DNA of 64,000 bases from Xestospongia bergquistia (lineage: Eukaryota > Porifera > Demospongiae > Haplosclerida > Petrosiidae), in assembly GCA_963965975.1 (NCBI GenBank), contig OZ014421.1, forward strand, positions 1,617,001 to 1,681,000, read 5' to 3'. The notes under the pieces are model-generated. The model worked only from the letters and a program-made list of their open reading frames with translations. It searched no databases and had not been told where the DNA came from. Positions 34,091 through 45,616 of this stretch are shown here, piece after piece (position 1 is the first letter of the stretch; the number at the start of each line of letters is the position of its first letter). Made by a program: the position numbers and the translations under genes.

Positions 34091-35094
34091 CAACAGAGAA
34101 CACCAGAGAGGAACAGTTGAGTCCTGTAGGAAAGAAGAGAGAGGAAAAATTTATTTAAAAATTCAAAAATCAATTGACAAAAATTATAAAAATTAACAAA
34201 AGAAAAACAGATAAAAAACAAAAAAGAAAAGAAACAGATAAAGATGACATAACTAAAATAAAAAAGATGATCCAGCGACGAGAGGTTATCCAACGATGAG
34301 ATGACTTGATCCAACGAAGTACAAGATGATCCAACGATGAGGCGAATCGTAGAGAACATAGAGGAAGAAAGAGAGAGTTATTTGTAACAACTGCTGAATA
34401 GATGTGAGATGGATGGATGGAGAGATAACTCACCTTATAATAAAGTATGGAAAATGGAGTACTTTTATAATATCAAGAAATCTCGTCATGCTTCAAATTG
34501 ACAACCAGTCAACACAAGCTTGTGCCAAAATTGGCGAGAAAAAAACTGCACGCGTGATCAACATTAATTGATTTTTAATTGATTTGATTAACAACTAATT
34601 GAAATCTTCAAAATGTACAAGTATTTTGTTAGTAGAAAGAAATAGAGTTTTAAAGCAATGTCTATATACAATAAAAGATATAATATATTCTATCAGAAAC
34701 TTCCAAACTAAACAGTTTAGCAGTATCAGCTTTTTCTATAACAATATGTGTGTGTATATTATGAATTAGTGAAAGTAGTATAGATATGAAGGAGACAGCT
34801 ATTGATGTTCAGATGGCTGAAAAGATAAACTAGACACAATATTATCACACCAATTGTATTATTTGTACTTACCTACAACAATAAAATTGAAGTCGTTTGA
34901 ATTCTGATTTTTCCACCCTTATCAGAAGCTGCTGCCTTCATTCTGCTATATATTATGAACCTTTCTGTACAAGTGAGGTTATCACAATAAAAGAGAGGGA
35001 AATGTAATTTAAAACCAGAACATAATTAGCTACTTTTAAACCTGCTCATCTTCATATTAAAATTACAATTTGTCTTTCTTTCTTTATAAGCAAA
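34091..35094. other. A-rich noncoding stretch
   Basis: 34140..34420 is A/G-rich on the + strand, with imperfect repeats of GATGATCCAACGATGAG; any reading frame is short and low-complexity. The rest is AT-rich. Some minus-strand acceptor/donor pairs occur near 34820 and 34880..34970 but the peptides are too short to call. Confidence 0.4.
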
Positions 35095-35490
35095 TTACAT
35101 GTACATGTACATCTACCTAGGTACATGTATATATGGTAATATTGATATGCAAGGTACCCTCCATAAGTACATGTATATGTAATATGGTATGAAAACTACC
35201 CTCAATAGCTATTGAGAATAGCCCAATACCATTATTGCCATATTAAATGTATATGTGCACCTACTGAGGCTAGTTTCCATACTGTATGGCATATACATGT
35301 ACATGTACACCTATTGAGGATAGCTTGTATACTATCATTACCAGATTACATATATATGTATATCTATTGATGATAGCCCCATACCATTATTACCATATTA
35401 CATTTACAAGTATATCTACTTATTTAGGGTAGCTTCCATCCCTTTATTACCATATAATATGTATATGTATATATACCTATTGAGGTTTGT
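35095..35490. repeat. Degenerate minisatellite, period about 65-70 bp
   Basis: Blocks of CTATTGAGGATAGC, ACCATTATTACCATAT and TACATGTATATGTA recur five or six times with drift. No coding potential. Confidence 0.7.
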
Positions 35491-35715
35491 TTCAAATGTA
35501 GATACTTTCTCTTGAAATTCTTTTTTATTTCTTAGAGAACTCTACAGCATTTTGATATAATTTTTGTATTTTAGTATAGTGATGTATGTGAGATAGAAAA
35601 ATAACCTGAAAAGATTAGAATGATAGTTCTGAACCATGAAAATCAAATAATGAAATTTATAGAACCAGAATGAAACATGGGAATGAATCTATTACTAGAA
35701 ACACACTTACCATAC

Positions 35716-35887
35716 CTTGTGTTGGTCATTTTTCATGGTAGCATATTTCACTAACTGGTTCTCTAATGCTGTGATATAATCTTTACATTCTACGAGTTCT
35801 TGGTGCCCAGGACTGAGTCTTTAGCTTCTAGAACAGAATATAATTTTTCCATTGTCTCTTTTAGTTCTGTTAGTCTCTTGTCATAGG
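35716..35887 (-). pseudogene. Coiled-coil protein exon with a frameshift
   Basis: A minus-strand exon between a CAG acceptor and a GTATGG donor. It encodes YDKRLTELKETMEKLYSVLE and, after a one-base shift near 35820, HQELVECKDYITALENQLVK. The pattern is an amphipathic coiled coil; the family is not recognised. The shift means either a pseudogene or an error. A small exon-like block at 36380..36432 may belong to the same gene. Confidence 0.45.
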
Positions 35888-35923
35888 CTGGGTTAAATGA
35901 AAGCTAAATGGACAAATGTAATG

Positions 35924-35995
35924 TTGAATGGATGTATAGTATGTTAATGGATGTATGGTATGTTGAATGGATGTATATGATAAATGGATTCATAC
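35924..35995. repeat. Short tandem repeat (about 22-bp units)
   Basis: GAATGGATGTATAGTATGTT-type units repeated three to four times. Confidence 0.75.
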
Positions 35996-36379
35996 TAGAA
36001 CATAACAACTGATGAAATGGATTAAGATTTTAACCACACCCACCAAAGTTACGACTTCTAATGGCTACTTTTCACTTTCATATTCTTTTAATTTTCCTTT
36101 TAATAATTTGACATGCCCCTCCCATTGTGCAGAGACTCATTCTAAATTAGTTTGAAAACATTTGTTCTCCCCTTACTAAGCAATAACATCAACTTCAGAT
36201 GATCCCCACAGAAATGAACACAGCAAGATCATGTGATCAGATCTTGACAAACTATAACTACCCACTCACATAATGAGAGAAGTACAAGGTATATATATTA
36301 ACTACATGTATTGTGTACATGTACATGTATAGTTGATAAGAATATTAAAATAGCAACAAAGACACCAATATAACTATAC

Positions 36380-36432
36380 CTGTATATCAGTTTCTGAAAA
36401 CCAGCATTACCAGTAGTTGCTACAGATGTATT
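36380..36432 (-). CDS. Possible small exon
   Basis: Minus-strand 53-base open segment (NTSVATTGNAGFQKLIY) between an AAGCAG acceptor and a GTATAG donor. Supported only by splice signals and an open frame. Confidence 0.2.
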
Positions 36433-36444
36433 CTGCTTTGCAGA

Positions 36445-36755
36445 ACTAGCCTTGTGAGGTCATCCCTTGAGAGACTAAGAACTACATGTGATAGCAATAA
36501 TTTCCTGCCAGTCATTGTTACTTTACCGTTTTATTTTGAATGGACAAGATCTAGGTCAGTGAATAAATTAAATAAACTTACAACAAGCTGCATCAATAAT
36601 TAGCTCCACCCACCAGATATTACTAATTAATTATTCATGAACTGTTAACAGGCAAGTACTCATTACTTGTTTACATCTGCCTATATCATTCTTCTAAAAA
36701 CTGTTTGAAAAGTGCATTTATGCATATTGAATAAGGTTTTTCCTCTTTATTAGAT
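36445..36755. repeat. Duplicated block, copy 2 of 2
   Basis: Same-orientation copy of 33740..34090; similarity stops abruptly after CCTCTTTATTAGAT in both. Confidence 0.7.
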
Positions 36756-37765
36756 ATTAACTGCTTGGAAATGGAGCACAGAATTTTGAGGTTCTTTTGT
36801 AACTTTTGTTAACACATATATGATTGTATCTCCTAAAACAAAAATGATGATATACCAAATATAATAAAATTCCTTACTCAGCATGACTATAGTTATGTTT
36901 TTGTGTGCGAAAATACCTACCCCAATGACAATTTGAATAAGGTTTCTAAGACATTTAAAGAGCATTACCGCATATACTTTCATCAAGGAAGATGGCTTAA
37001 AGCAAAAGATTCTCGTAGCGTTTCCTCTAGTCCACTTGATGTGTCACCACAACCATTATCACTGGCTATTTAACCAAATTCTACTGAAAGGAATATAATT
37101 AGTGAAGAGATTGTTACTTTTGTGCCAGATGATGAAGGTATATAAGTTCCAACTGACAGTGAGCCTCAGTACACTATTGCTACTACTTAAGCAACATGAC
37201 TATAGACTTCATGATAACTGCTATAGTTACTTTATATATCAATTGTAGAGTCTTGCTAGTTAACTATTTTTTAAATGTAAATTCATCTTATATGCCTCCA
37301 GTAGATATTTTTGTTCGCAGAAACTGAATATTGGAAAGAAAATGATATGGATTACTTTCAAACTCACTACTTGGGTTCTGAGGAAGCACCACCTCTAACC
37401 AAAGGATTTAATAATGATAAAATTGATTTTGGAAGAGGAAGCTACTGTGTGGTGGATTGTTCTTTTTACATGTTTTTCAAACTCCTCATAAAGTGCCTGC
37501 ATGAACAATGGAATGGCTTTTAAAATTTTTGGGAGTCTAATTTGCTTTTTAGGTAAATTTGCTGACACTATAAAATGGCTAGCATCACATTTACCGAACA
37601 TTAATTACTTCAAAGCAAAATATTTACAAGAACAAATTGTACAGGCAGAAATCCAATTTTTGTGATCATGTGTTAACATCCCAACAAGATCAGGAAGAAC
37701 AATTAATTTTTACCAATTACATTGGCTTTCTCCAAGTCTATGTCTATTTCGACTGTTTCCTTTGA
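36756..37765. other. Unassigned, possibly old mobile-element debris
   Basis: Short frames with several stops. On the + strand, 37000..37190 gives Ser/Pro/Glu-rich peptides broken by three stops, and 37311..37523 is open but unrecognised. It borders the copia fragment and may be part of the same decayed element. Confidence 0.3.
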
Positions 37766-38004
37766 TTAGACAGCTTCTGTGTAACCAAAATCTGTTTCAT
37801 TGAATGTTACATTTCTTCGTATGATAACTTTTGATGTTTTCTCAACAAGTAACCTGTATCCTTTGATCTCTTTACTATAGCCAACATAGTGTAGTTTATC
37901 AGATTTCTTGTCCAACTTTCGTCGTTGAGCAGCTGGTACATGAGCAAATGCTATACACCCAAACACGTTTAGGAGGCTGAGTTTTGGCTTCAGACGCGCA
38001 ATCT
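37766..38004 (-). mobile_element. Ty1/copia retrotransposon Pol fragment
   Basis: The minus strand encodes KPKLSLLNVFGCIAFAHVP, then RRKLDKKSDKLHYVGYS and KGYRLL...VIIRRNVTFNE. This is the stretch that follows the integrase core in copia Pol proteins (VFGC...VGY...KGYR). No LTR, protease or reverse transcriptase is seen nearby. Confidence 0.8.
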
Positions 38005-39570
38005 GTCGCTAAGTTTTAAATAATATGAACAGACTACAAGAGAGGGAGAGGAGGGGACAATGTAACTTGGAAGTACAAACGATCACAACAGAAAAGAACC
38101 AAAAATAGATATAGCTTATGATAGGACAACAAAAAAAGGTGCCCAAGAACTCAAAACTCATTAAACACCTAACTTAATTACATAAACAATAATCAACACG
38201 TACAGATGTACTTATTACACAACTGCCAAATTACATATATAGAGAGTCATCTAAAAGTTAAAAATATAAATTATTACATTACAATAACATACATACTGGA
38301 CTTTAAAACATTTGAGGAATATCGAGAGAGACTATTATTGCAAACAAGATCACACTATTTCAGTGAAGCATTCTTCACATAATAGCAATTACTCACTTCC
38401 ACAGTCAAGTCTATACACTCAATCTCAATCTCAGCCATTACAGCTTTGACTTTGCTCAACTACTTACTGAATCAACAGCTCATACACTTCAATCAATGAC
38501 CTCAGAAATAATATTACTGCATACAGTGGAACACATTGACCACATTGAAAAGATGACTACCCTATAGTCTGTATCCTAAGAGATACTATATTTCAAGTGA
38601 TAGTTATGACAATGACATCATTAATACTAGTTACTTCAACATGTATCATCATTGGCTAATATATATAGTTGTTCTTGCATAATCTGTTTGATATGTTCTA
38701 TAAAGTTAAATATGGCAAAGTGCCTGTTAGGTAAGAAATCACTATCATGTAGTGAGACGAGACAGTCTCCATTGTTTTTAAGAAGTAAACCTGTACATTT
38801 TGGATAATTCTATGAAACAACTACTGAGTTTTGTAAGTAGCTATATAGAATGAAAATTAGTTTGGAGTAATTAAGAGTTATTCCTAGCAGATGTTGACTA
38901 AAGTACTCATTTCCATTATAAATGGCTACTCGAGTATATTATAACGAGTTAATGACTTAGTCAGCGAGCTTTCATTTTTAGTGACTCATATTTTAAACAT
39001 CAAGCATACACACGCAAATCATATAACGCCAAGCTTGTGGGCGGTTTATGCATGAGGCTAACAAGTAGTAATTACTTATCGTGGTACATAGATTATTATT
39101 ATTATATAATGTACTATCATAACTATCACATGAACTTGTATGATCTACTGTTTGTGTGACTTTTGTTCACAGTATTGTGCTGCTAGCAGGTTTACTCAAG
39201 GCTATGTAACACCAAAAAAATAAAAAAGTCATTGATCTGACTCCATGCTTCATACGTTACTGCATCTTAATCCAGAAATAATGACATCTAAAAGATGTAA
39301 CAAATTCACGTTTGACTCTTGTTTGGTTTTGCAAAATATGAAGTATACTTTAATGAGAATAAATAAGTTAATTGAAAACCGCTTCCTATGAATAATCAAA
39401 TATTCATAGTTGAGCGGCGCGCTTCACGCGCTTGAGTTTCTCAGTGACCCTGGCTACTAGTTGTCTATCTCTTTTCACAAGTAAGGTATGTATCATTACT
39501 ATTTTGATTTCATTTCCAATGTACTTACGTTTTGTTGTATGAAACCTTAAGATCACAAAATATCGCCATC
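38005..39570. promoter_or_regulatory. Upstream region of the 39571 gene, different from other copies
   Basis: No gene seen. Unlike the subfamily II copies it has no TATAAAA at about -104 and no similarity to the shared 5' flank. At about 39411..39445 there is a CpG-rich palindromic patch (GGCGCGCTTCACGCGC), unusual in this AT-rich DNA. A GTATGT at about 39486 and a TTAAG just before the coding start would allow a 5' UTR intron. Confidence 0.35.
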
Positions 39571-42500
39571 ATGAGCTGGTGTCATATCTATTATATAACA
39601 TCAGTTATACTGTATATCTACAGTACGTGTGTTACTGCTTCTGAGTATTATGTCTCTGCAGGAGCGCCTTGTCCTTCTACTAATGCACCTTGTCACAATC
39701 TTTCCTACTATACTGCTAATTATAAATCTTACTTCACTAGTGATACAATCTTCTACTTTCAAGAGGGAACTCACACTCTACATGGTACATTGAAGATCAG
39801 CAATGTAAGTAATATAACACTAAAGGGACTGGGTCATATAGAGCAAAGTTTTCACGAGAAAGTTCTGCAATCTACTTCAGTTATAATGTGCAGTAACAAC
39901 ATCAACACAGGTATAAAATTTAGTAGTAGCAGAGATGTTGTACTAAAATCATTAACAATAGCAAATTGTGGAGTGTTTGACAGTTTATTACAAATAAATA
40001 TTAGCTTGCTCTTTGTGGACATCAATATTGTCAGGCTAGAATGGGTATCAGTCCAGAATGGTTCAGGTTTTGGCCTTGTTCTTGAAAATGTTTTTGATGT
40101 GTTAATTGCCAATTCGTCATTTGCAAAAAATCAACCACTTAAGACATGTACTGATTGTTTAGGTGGTAATGCATACATTCTGTATTATGACCAACCCACT
40201 AATAAAACACAGTACAATTTTTCTATTATACAATCAAATTTCACATTTGGATTAAATCGTAAAGGCTGTACCAGGGAGAAAGGCTACTATATCATTCAAT
40301 CTAGTGGAGGGCTTAGTGTATACTTATTGTCTACACAATCATACAAGATACAGTTTATAATTGAAAGTGTTGTGTTCTACAATAACATTGCTAATGTTGG
40401 AGCAAACTTCCTATTCTTTGCTAACAACACTGGTCTCTATTCTTTAGTAATGAACAACACTATTAGTACTTATGGCAAAGCATTGATATTTAGCACAGAT
40501 AACTATGAATGTACTTCTGGAGCAGGTATGACTTTGCTACAGGTATACACACCCAGCAATGAATCTGAGATAATTGTTGAAAATTGTATTTTTGCACACA
40601 ATTTTGCTCAAGATTTTGGAGGAGGTGTAGCAATTGGTTTGTTAGCCACTGCTGGTAATATTGAGTTTAAAAATTGTACTATATACAACAATACAGCATA
40701 CTATGGATCAGGTATGGGTCTGTATGGATTTTCTTCTGTACTGCTAACTTTTAAGTTCGCAGACATTTCATTTAATTCCAATAAAGTACCCAAAAAGGTT
40801 GATACATTACAATCAGCTTTATTATTAGTATATATTGAAAATGTTATATTTGAACAAATTGATGTTAGTAATCATGACACTACTGGTTTATTGAGTTATA
40901 ATAGTCAGTTAACATTTAATAAAAATGCTAACTTTGTAAACAATTCAGGGATTTTAGGTGGTGGTATGGCTTTATATGATTCATCTCATTTAATACTAAA
41001 AGAACAAACAAACATATCATTTGTCAATAATTATGCTAGTGAATCAGGTGGAGGAATCTTTGTATCAGAAACATTCATAGCTCGTGATTTTCCCACTTTT
41101 TGTTTTTTTCAACTTGAACATGAGTACGACACTACTGCAAAATTATATTTTCTTAATAATAAAGCCAAAATATCAGGTGATGTCCTTTATGGTGGTAATG
41201 TGGATTATTGCTTAAATGGACACGAATTTCTCAACATTTTTAATTACTCCCAACAGACAGGACTATCAGTAGTGTCATCAGATCCCATTGAAGTATGCTT
41301 TTGTGAACAAAATATACCTAATTGCTCTGTTACTAACTTCAATATAACTGCAATGCCTGGTATTAATGTCAATATATCACTAGCTACTGTTGGCTCGAGA
41401 AATGGTTTAACCAAAGGTGTGATAGAACTGACAGGCTTGGATAGTTCATTCAAAGTACAAACTGTCAACACTAGACTAAATTCAAATTGTACTGATGTTA
41501 CATTTAGTGCAACAGCAAATAGTTTAACGAATACAGTACAAGTCTATGTAACACTTGAGAAGTCTTTTTTACCTTTATATGATCCTTTAGGTAAAGTTAT
41601 TGAAGTTACTTTTCAGTCCTGTCCAATTGCTTTTCCATTAGATATTACGAATAATGCTTGTGCTTGTATATCTGAATTAGAGAAAACACCAACAATAACA
41701 TGTGATGTCAACACTCAAACTATAACTAGACATGGTGAAATGTGGATTGGTTATAATAATGACAATGATTGTCTTATTGTTCATGCAAATTGCCCCTTTG
41801 ATTATTGTAGTGACAATAACGTTAGTTTTACATTTAACATGACAGAGGAACAATGTCTTAACAATCGAAATGGACTACTGTGTGGGCGATGTGATGAAGG
41901 ACTTAGTCTCATGTTAGGTTCCAATCAATGTGGACAATGTACTAATAACTACATAGCTCTTATCATTCCATTTGCTTTAGCTGGTATAGCACTGGTAGCT
42001 GTCATCATTGCTTTAAACTTAACTGTGTCTGTGGGTACAATCAATGGACTTATATTCTATGCTAATGTTGTCAAAATATATGAACATATTTTTTTTCCTA
42101 GTGGACCTGTAAATTTTTTTAGTCTTTTTATTTCCTGGGTTAATCTAGATTTGGGTATTGAGACTTGTTTTATTAATGGTATGGGTTCATGTAGTAAAGT
42201 ATGGTTGCAGTTTTTCTTTCCAGGCTATGTTTGGTTTCTACTAATATTTATCATAATATTATCACGATATTCCAATAAAGTTGTTCGACTTGTGGGAAGA
42301 CAAGCAATTCCAGTTTTAGCAACTATGATACTACTATCATACACCAAACTGATACGCGCTGTCTTCCAGGTCATTCACCACATTAATATTCAGTGTATTG
42401 ATAAAAGATTTATCAAATTCTACTTATTAAGGTGGTATATTGATGCTACAGTAGAATATCTGAAAGGTTGTCATCTACCATTGTTCCTGTTCTCACTGGC

Positions 42501-43137
42501 TGTACTCATTTTACTAATTGTTCCATACACTTTCTACCTTCTTACTATACCATTATTTGAAGGACCTTTATCAAATCACATGTTCTGCTGCCAAAAGTTG
42601 TCAACATATATGAAGCCTTTCTCTGATGCATATGGAGGTCCATATAAGGACAAGTGTCGTTTTTGGACTGGATTTTTACTATTAGTTCGTGTTGTCTTAG
42701 CACTGGTTGTATCCCTAGATATTGATATTGCTGTTAGCTTGGATATGTTAACATCTATTTTAGTTGTTATTATCTTTATGTATTTTCCTTTGAGGGGAAT
42801 ATATCAAAAGCTTCCCTTGGTCTGTCTGGAGATTTTCTTTATTCTTAACCTTATTTTATTGTCTTCTATAAATAAACAAACCAAAATTTTGGTATCACTA
42901 GCTTTTGTAGTTTTCTGTTGTATTTTGTTCTATCACATGTGGGATCGATTTCTAAAGTCATATTTACAAGACCACATCAGAAAGATTTTTAAAACACGAT
43001 CTAATATTCTACCCAATGATGATAACAAAATAGATCTCCAGCCGATATCATCATCAGCTGATATGACATATTCATTAGTGCCAGAGTTACGTGAACCTCT
43101 GCTTGATGATGAAAACAACATTTCTTTTATGAAATGA
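39571..43137 (+). CDS. Intact beta-helix/multi-TM receptor-like protein, subfamily I (1188 aa)
   Basis: Single exon. The ATG at 39571 is chosen because MSWCHIYYITSV is the conserved start; an in-frame ATG-less extension back to 39532 is not conserved. A signal peptide is followed by a beta-helix ectodomain rich in NNS/NNT sequons. It has only one CTIYNNTAYYGSG-type unit, but a subfamily-specific insert (TCTDCLGGNAY and a Cys-containing loop). The Cys-rich stalk (NRNGLLCGRC, CGQC), 8-9 membrane segments and tail LREPLLDDENNISFMK follow. It differs from copy 1 (2..3102) at only a handful of residues and lacks a short stretch (about a dozen codons) before the last membrane segment. Role unknown; a surface receptor is inferred. 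Confidence 0.9.
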   Translation: MSWCHIYYITSVILYIYSTCVTASEYYVSAGAPCPSTNAPCHNLSYYTANYKSYFTSDTIFYFQEGTHTLHGTLKISNVSNITLKGLGHIEQSFHEKVLQSTSVIMCSNNINTGIKFSSSRDVVLKSLTIANCGVFDSLLQINISLLFVDINIVRLEWVSVQNGSGFGLVLENVFDVLIANSSFAKNQPLKTCTDCLGGNAYILYYDQPTNKTQYNFSIIQSNFTFGLNRKGCTREKGYYIIQSSGGLSVYLLSTQSYKIQFIIESVVFYNNIANVGANFLFFANNTGLYSLVMNNTISTYGKALIFSTDNYECTSGAGMTLLQVYTPSNESEIIVENCIFAHNFAQDFGGGVAIGLLATAGNIEFKNCTIYNNTAYYGSGMGLYGFSSVLLTFKFADISFNSNKVPKKVDTLQSALLLVYIENVIFEQIDVSNHDTTGLLSYNSQLTFNKNANFVNNSGILGGGMALYDSSHLILKEQTNISFVNNYASESGGGIFVSETFIARDFPTFCFFQLEHEYDTTAKLYFLNNKAKISGDVLYGGNVDYCLNGHEFLNIFNYSQQTGLSVVSSDPIEVCFCEQNIPNCSVTNFNITAMPGINVNISLATVGSRNGLTKGVIELTGLDSSFKVQTVNTRLNSNCTDVTFSATANSLTNTVQVYVTLEKSFLPLYDPLGKVIEVTFQSCPIAFPLDITNNACACISELEKTPTITCDVNTQTITRHGEMWIGYNNDNDCLIVHANCPFDYCSDNNVSFTFNMTEEQCLNNRNGLLCGRCDEGLSLMLGSNQCGQCTNNYIALIIPFALAGIALVAVIIALNLTVSVGTINGLIFYANVVKIYEHIFFPSGPVNFFSLFISWVNLDLGIETCFINGMGSCSKVWLQFFFPGYVWFLLIFIIILSRYSNKVVRLVGRQAIPVLATMILLSYTKLIRAVFQVIHHINIQCIDKRFIKFYLLRWYIDATVEYLKGCHLPLFLFSLAVLILLIVPYTFYLLTIPLFEGPLSNHMFCCQKLSTYMKPFSDAYGGPYKDKCRFWTGFLLLVRVVLALVVSLDIDIAVSLDMLTSILVVIIFMYFPLRGIYQKLPLVCLEIFFILNLILLSSINKQTKILVSLAFVVFCCILFYHMWDRFLKSYLQDHIRKIFKTRSNILPNDDNKIDLQPISSSADMTYSLVPELREPLLDDENNISFMK

Positions 43138-43837
43138 ACATGAAAATGTATTTTAGTAGACATATTAATTGTCTTATTAATACATGTACATTGTATAGTA
43201 TTAAATAGAGTTTGATTTTAGATATGGTTATGTTTATACATGTAGTTTGCTGAGTGTGTATTAACATTTAATGATTATTACTTTTCATTCACTGATTGGT
43301 AATTGCTATTTATATTTTTGTAATTAAAAGATGTTTTATCAATAAGAGTTTTATAAAAATCAACAAATATATTGTCAATGATATTTTAAAAACATATTAG
43401 TTAAGAATAAATTATATTGGTAATCAATTATTATATATCATTATAAAATTTTATTGATTGATTTACCAATATATGGTTATACAAGTTGCCTGAGTCAAGC
43501 TTTCTTTGATGTAAAAATATCAACATTACACAGCTTTCATTGCTAATGTAATATGACAATATTAAGGACTGTTTATGGAATCAACATTTAGAACTAATAA
43601 TGATTTTGTTATTCATATTATGTATAGACGAATAAAAAATAACATTCGGGAATAGATCAAATTGTTTTAGCAGTCATGTAATCTAAGCTGCCATCATATT
43701 TTTTAAAAGTGTAAAGGTGACTTCTTATTGTACTCACCTAGTGAAGGCTTATCACAACAAGTACAAGACACATTCAATATAATGATATGATTAATAAATA
43801 ACCTTTCCATTTGATTTTGAAATATAATATTAATGTA
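43138..43837 (+). other. 3' flank of the 39571 gene
   Basis: Near-identical to 3103..3803. No ORF. Confidence 0.6.
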
Positions 43838-43957
43838 GATGCAGAAGTTCCTTTAATGAATCCTATATCCCTTACTTTAATATGTGAAACTAGGTCAGTG
43901 ACTGTAGTATCAGTAGTAATGAGACGAGAATCACTACTGGATGATGAAGATGACTAA
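43838..43957 (+). pseudogene. Relic C-terminal tail of a subfamily II gene
   Basis: Forty codons: DAEVPLMNPISLTLICETRS, then VTVVSVVMRRESLLDDEDD and stop. It matches the tail of the 46384 gene with a few changes and has no upstream coding sequence of its own. Same position and length as 3804..3923. Confidence 0.8.
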
Positions 43958-44448
43958 TGCTAATATATAATACAATTGTTTGAATTCTACTCATAAAACT
44001 GATTTTGTTTGATTTATGCAACCTTATCTTTGATATGTAGTTAACAGTATTGGCAGTTTGCAATGTAAATTATAACATCATGGAAGTGTGTTGTTACATA
44101 CTACTAAACATGATATTGCTATTGTTATTATTGTTATTTAGTATTAATTATAAAGGTACATTTTACATTATAACTAACTCTTATACTGTTATAAGTACAA
44201 ATACTATCTAGTGACATATCAGTTGACAGTACAGTTACAACTAGTGTACTGGTCACCTTATACTCTACTCTACATAATATATATGTTATCATAAAAAAGT
44301 GTGGCTATGTATTAATTAGCATTGCAGTATTACTTTCATTAATGAATATTAACAGGAGCCTACAGACTCAAAAGGAGGAATGAGTGTACAACATTTTATT
44401 GCAGATATCATCTTTTGTAAATTGCCACAACCGTTTGGTTTTCCGGAA

Positions 44449-44510
44449 GTATACGGAAACATTATGAAATTATGAAAATAATAATGAAGAAAAAAATGTG
44501 TTCCGTATAC
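44449..44510. repeat. GTATACGGAA inverted repeat
   Basis: GTATACGGAA near 44449 pairs with GTTCCGTATAC at 44500..44510; same structure at 4406, 50467 and 56469. Confidence 0.6.
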
Positions 44511-44580
44511 ATGCTAAGGAACGTGAAAGCTATAAACAGTTTGGGATGATTGAAGAACCAGATGCTAAGAAACTTAAACT

Positions 44581-45312
44581 AACTCTACATCAGCTGCATC
44601 GACTATTGCCAAATTACGAGACATCTTTGCTACATTTGGTCTCCCGGAGCAAATTGTGTCAGATAATGGTTCCGGCTTTACTAGTGTAGAGTTCCAGCAA
44701 TTTTTAGCGGCCAATAGAATAAAAAATGTCCTCACATCGCCATACCACCCATCGTCCAATGGACTAGCTGAGAGAGCAGTACAGACATTCAAGAATGCAG
44801 TAACAAAGTTAGATGGCCCAATGGAAGTGAGACTCAGTAAGTTCTTATTTAAATATTGTATTACCCCTCAGACAACAACAGGACTCTCTCCAGCTCAACT
44901 TTTGATGGGGAGGAGGTTGAGGACTCATTTGGATCTATTTCACCCGGATACAGCTGTGCGAATGAATGACAAGCAGGAGAAAAGTATTCCAGGAAGAGCA
45001 CCGAGACAATTTGAAGTTGGAGAAAAGGTATATGCCAAGAATTTCCATGGACCGAAATGGATTACAGGGAGGATAGTTAAAGTTACAGGACCTGTGCCAT
45101 ACCAGATTGAAACAGATGAAGGATTACTCTTACGAAGACATGTAGACCAACTGAGAAGACAATATGCAGATGAAACAAGTGAGTCAGACACCCAATTACC
45201 CTCATGCGTGGATGATGAGTGGGTTGGACAAGATGGGTTCTCCGGTAATTTCCCAACGCCTGTAATCCTCGGACGTCCTATCCCCTCAACTGATGGAACA
45301 GCTCCTATCTGA
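44581..45312 (+). mobile_element. Ty3/gypsy integrase fragment (unit A)
   Basis: The frame starts inside the integrase core (TSAASTIAKLRDIFATFGLP), includes the SDNGSGF Asp and the HPSSNGLAERAVQ Glu of the DDE triad, and continues into the C-terminal GPKWITGRIVKVTGP fold. The first catalytic Asp, reverse transcriptase and gag are missing. A TGA at 45310 replaces the CGA of unit B, cutting the last 21 residues. Sequence before 44581 is the orphan exon (AAACTTAAACT), so the 5' truncation point is exact. Confidence 0.9.
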
Positions 45313-45367
45313 CATTCCACCCGGTCTCGTCCACCAGTTGACAGATATTCATCCTCACGTTACACTT

Positions 45368-45616
45368 AAAGGGGGAGGAGTGTGGTATCTCAATAACTCT
45401 TGATAATCTTAACTTAATATTCTTTTCATGCTAATATAATTATGCTAATATGTTATGGTTTTGTATGTGTGAAACCACGTGTAGAACTTCTAGAATATTC
45501 TATGGATCTCCACATATAAACGTGTGTACATGTGTTTTCTGTAACTTATTACTGTTCGTCAATACTTTCATTTATCAATCAGTTGTTTATATTTGAAGGT
45601 GTACTAGATCACTACA
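45368..45616 (+). mobile_element. Polypurine tract and 3' LTR (unit A)
   Basis: AAAGGGGGAGGAG (45368..45380) is a typical plus-strand primer. The LTR runs 45381..45616 (236 bases, TGTGG...CTACA) with an internal CATATAAACG TATA-like motif. Beyond it the family 1 promoter flank resumes at ACCAGTTCATTTC. Confidence 0.8.

Noticed and set aside
34090-34433. Phe-rich minus-strand frames resembling a membrane protein
   Set aside because: They arise from an A-rich low-complexity stretch; no splice or start context and no conserved pattern.
44498-44689. Fusion protein of the orphan exon and integrase
   Set aside because: The frame entering from the orphan exon does not match the integrase frame, so no fused product is encoded.
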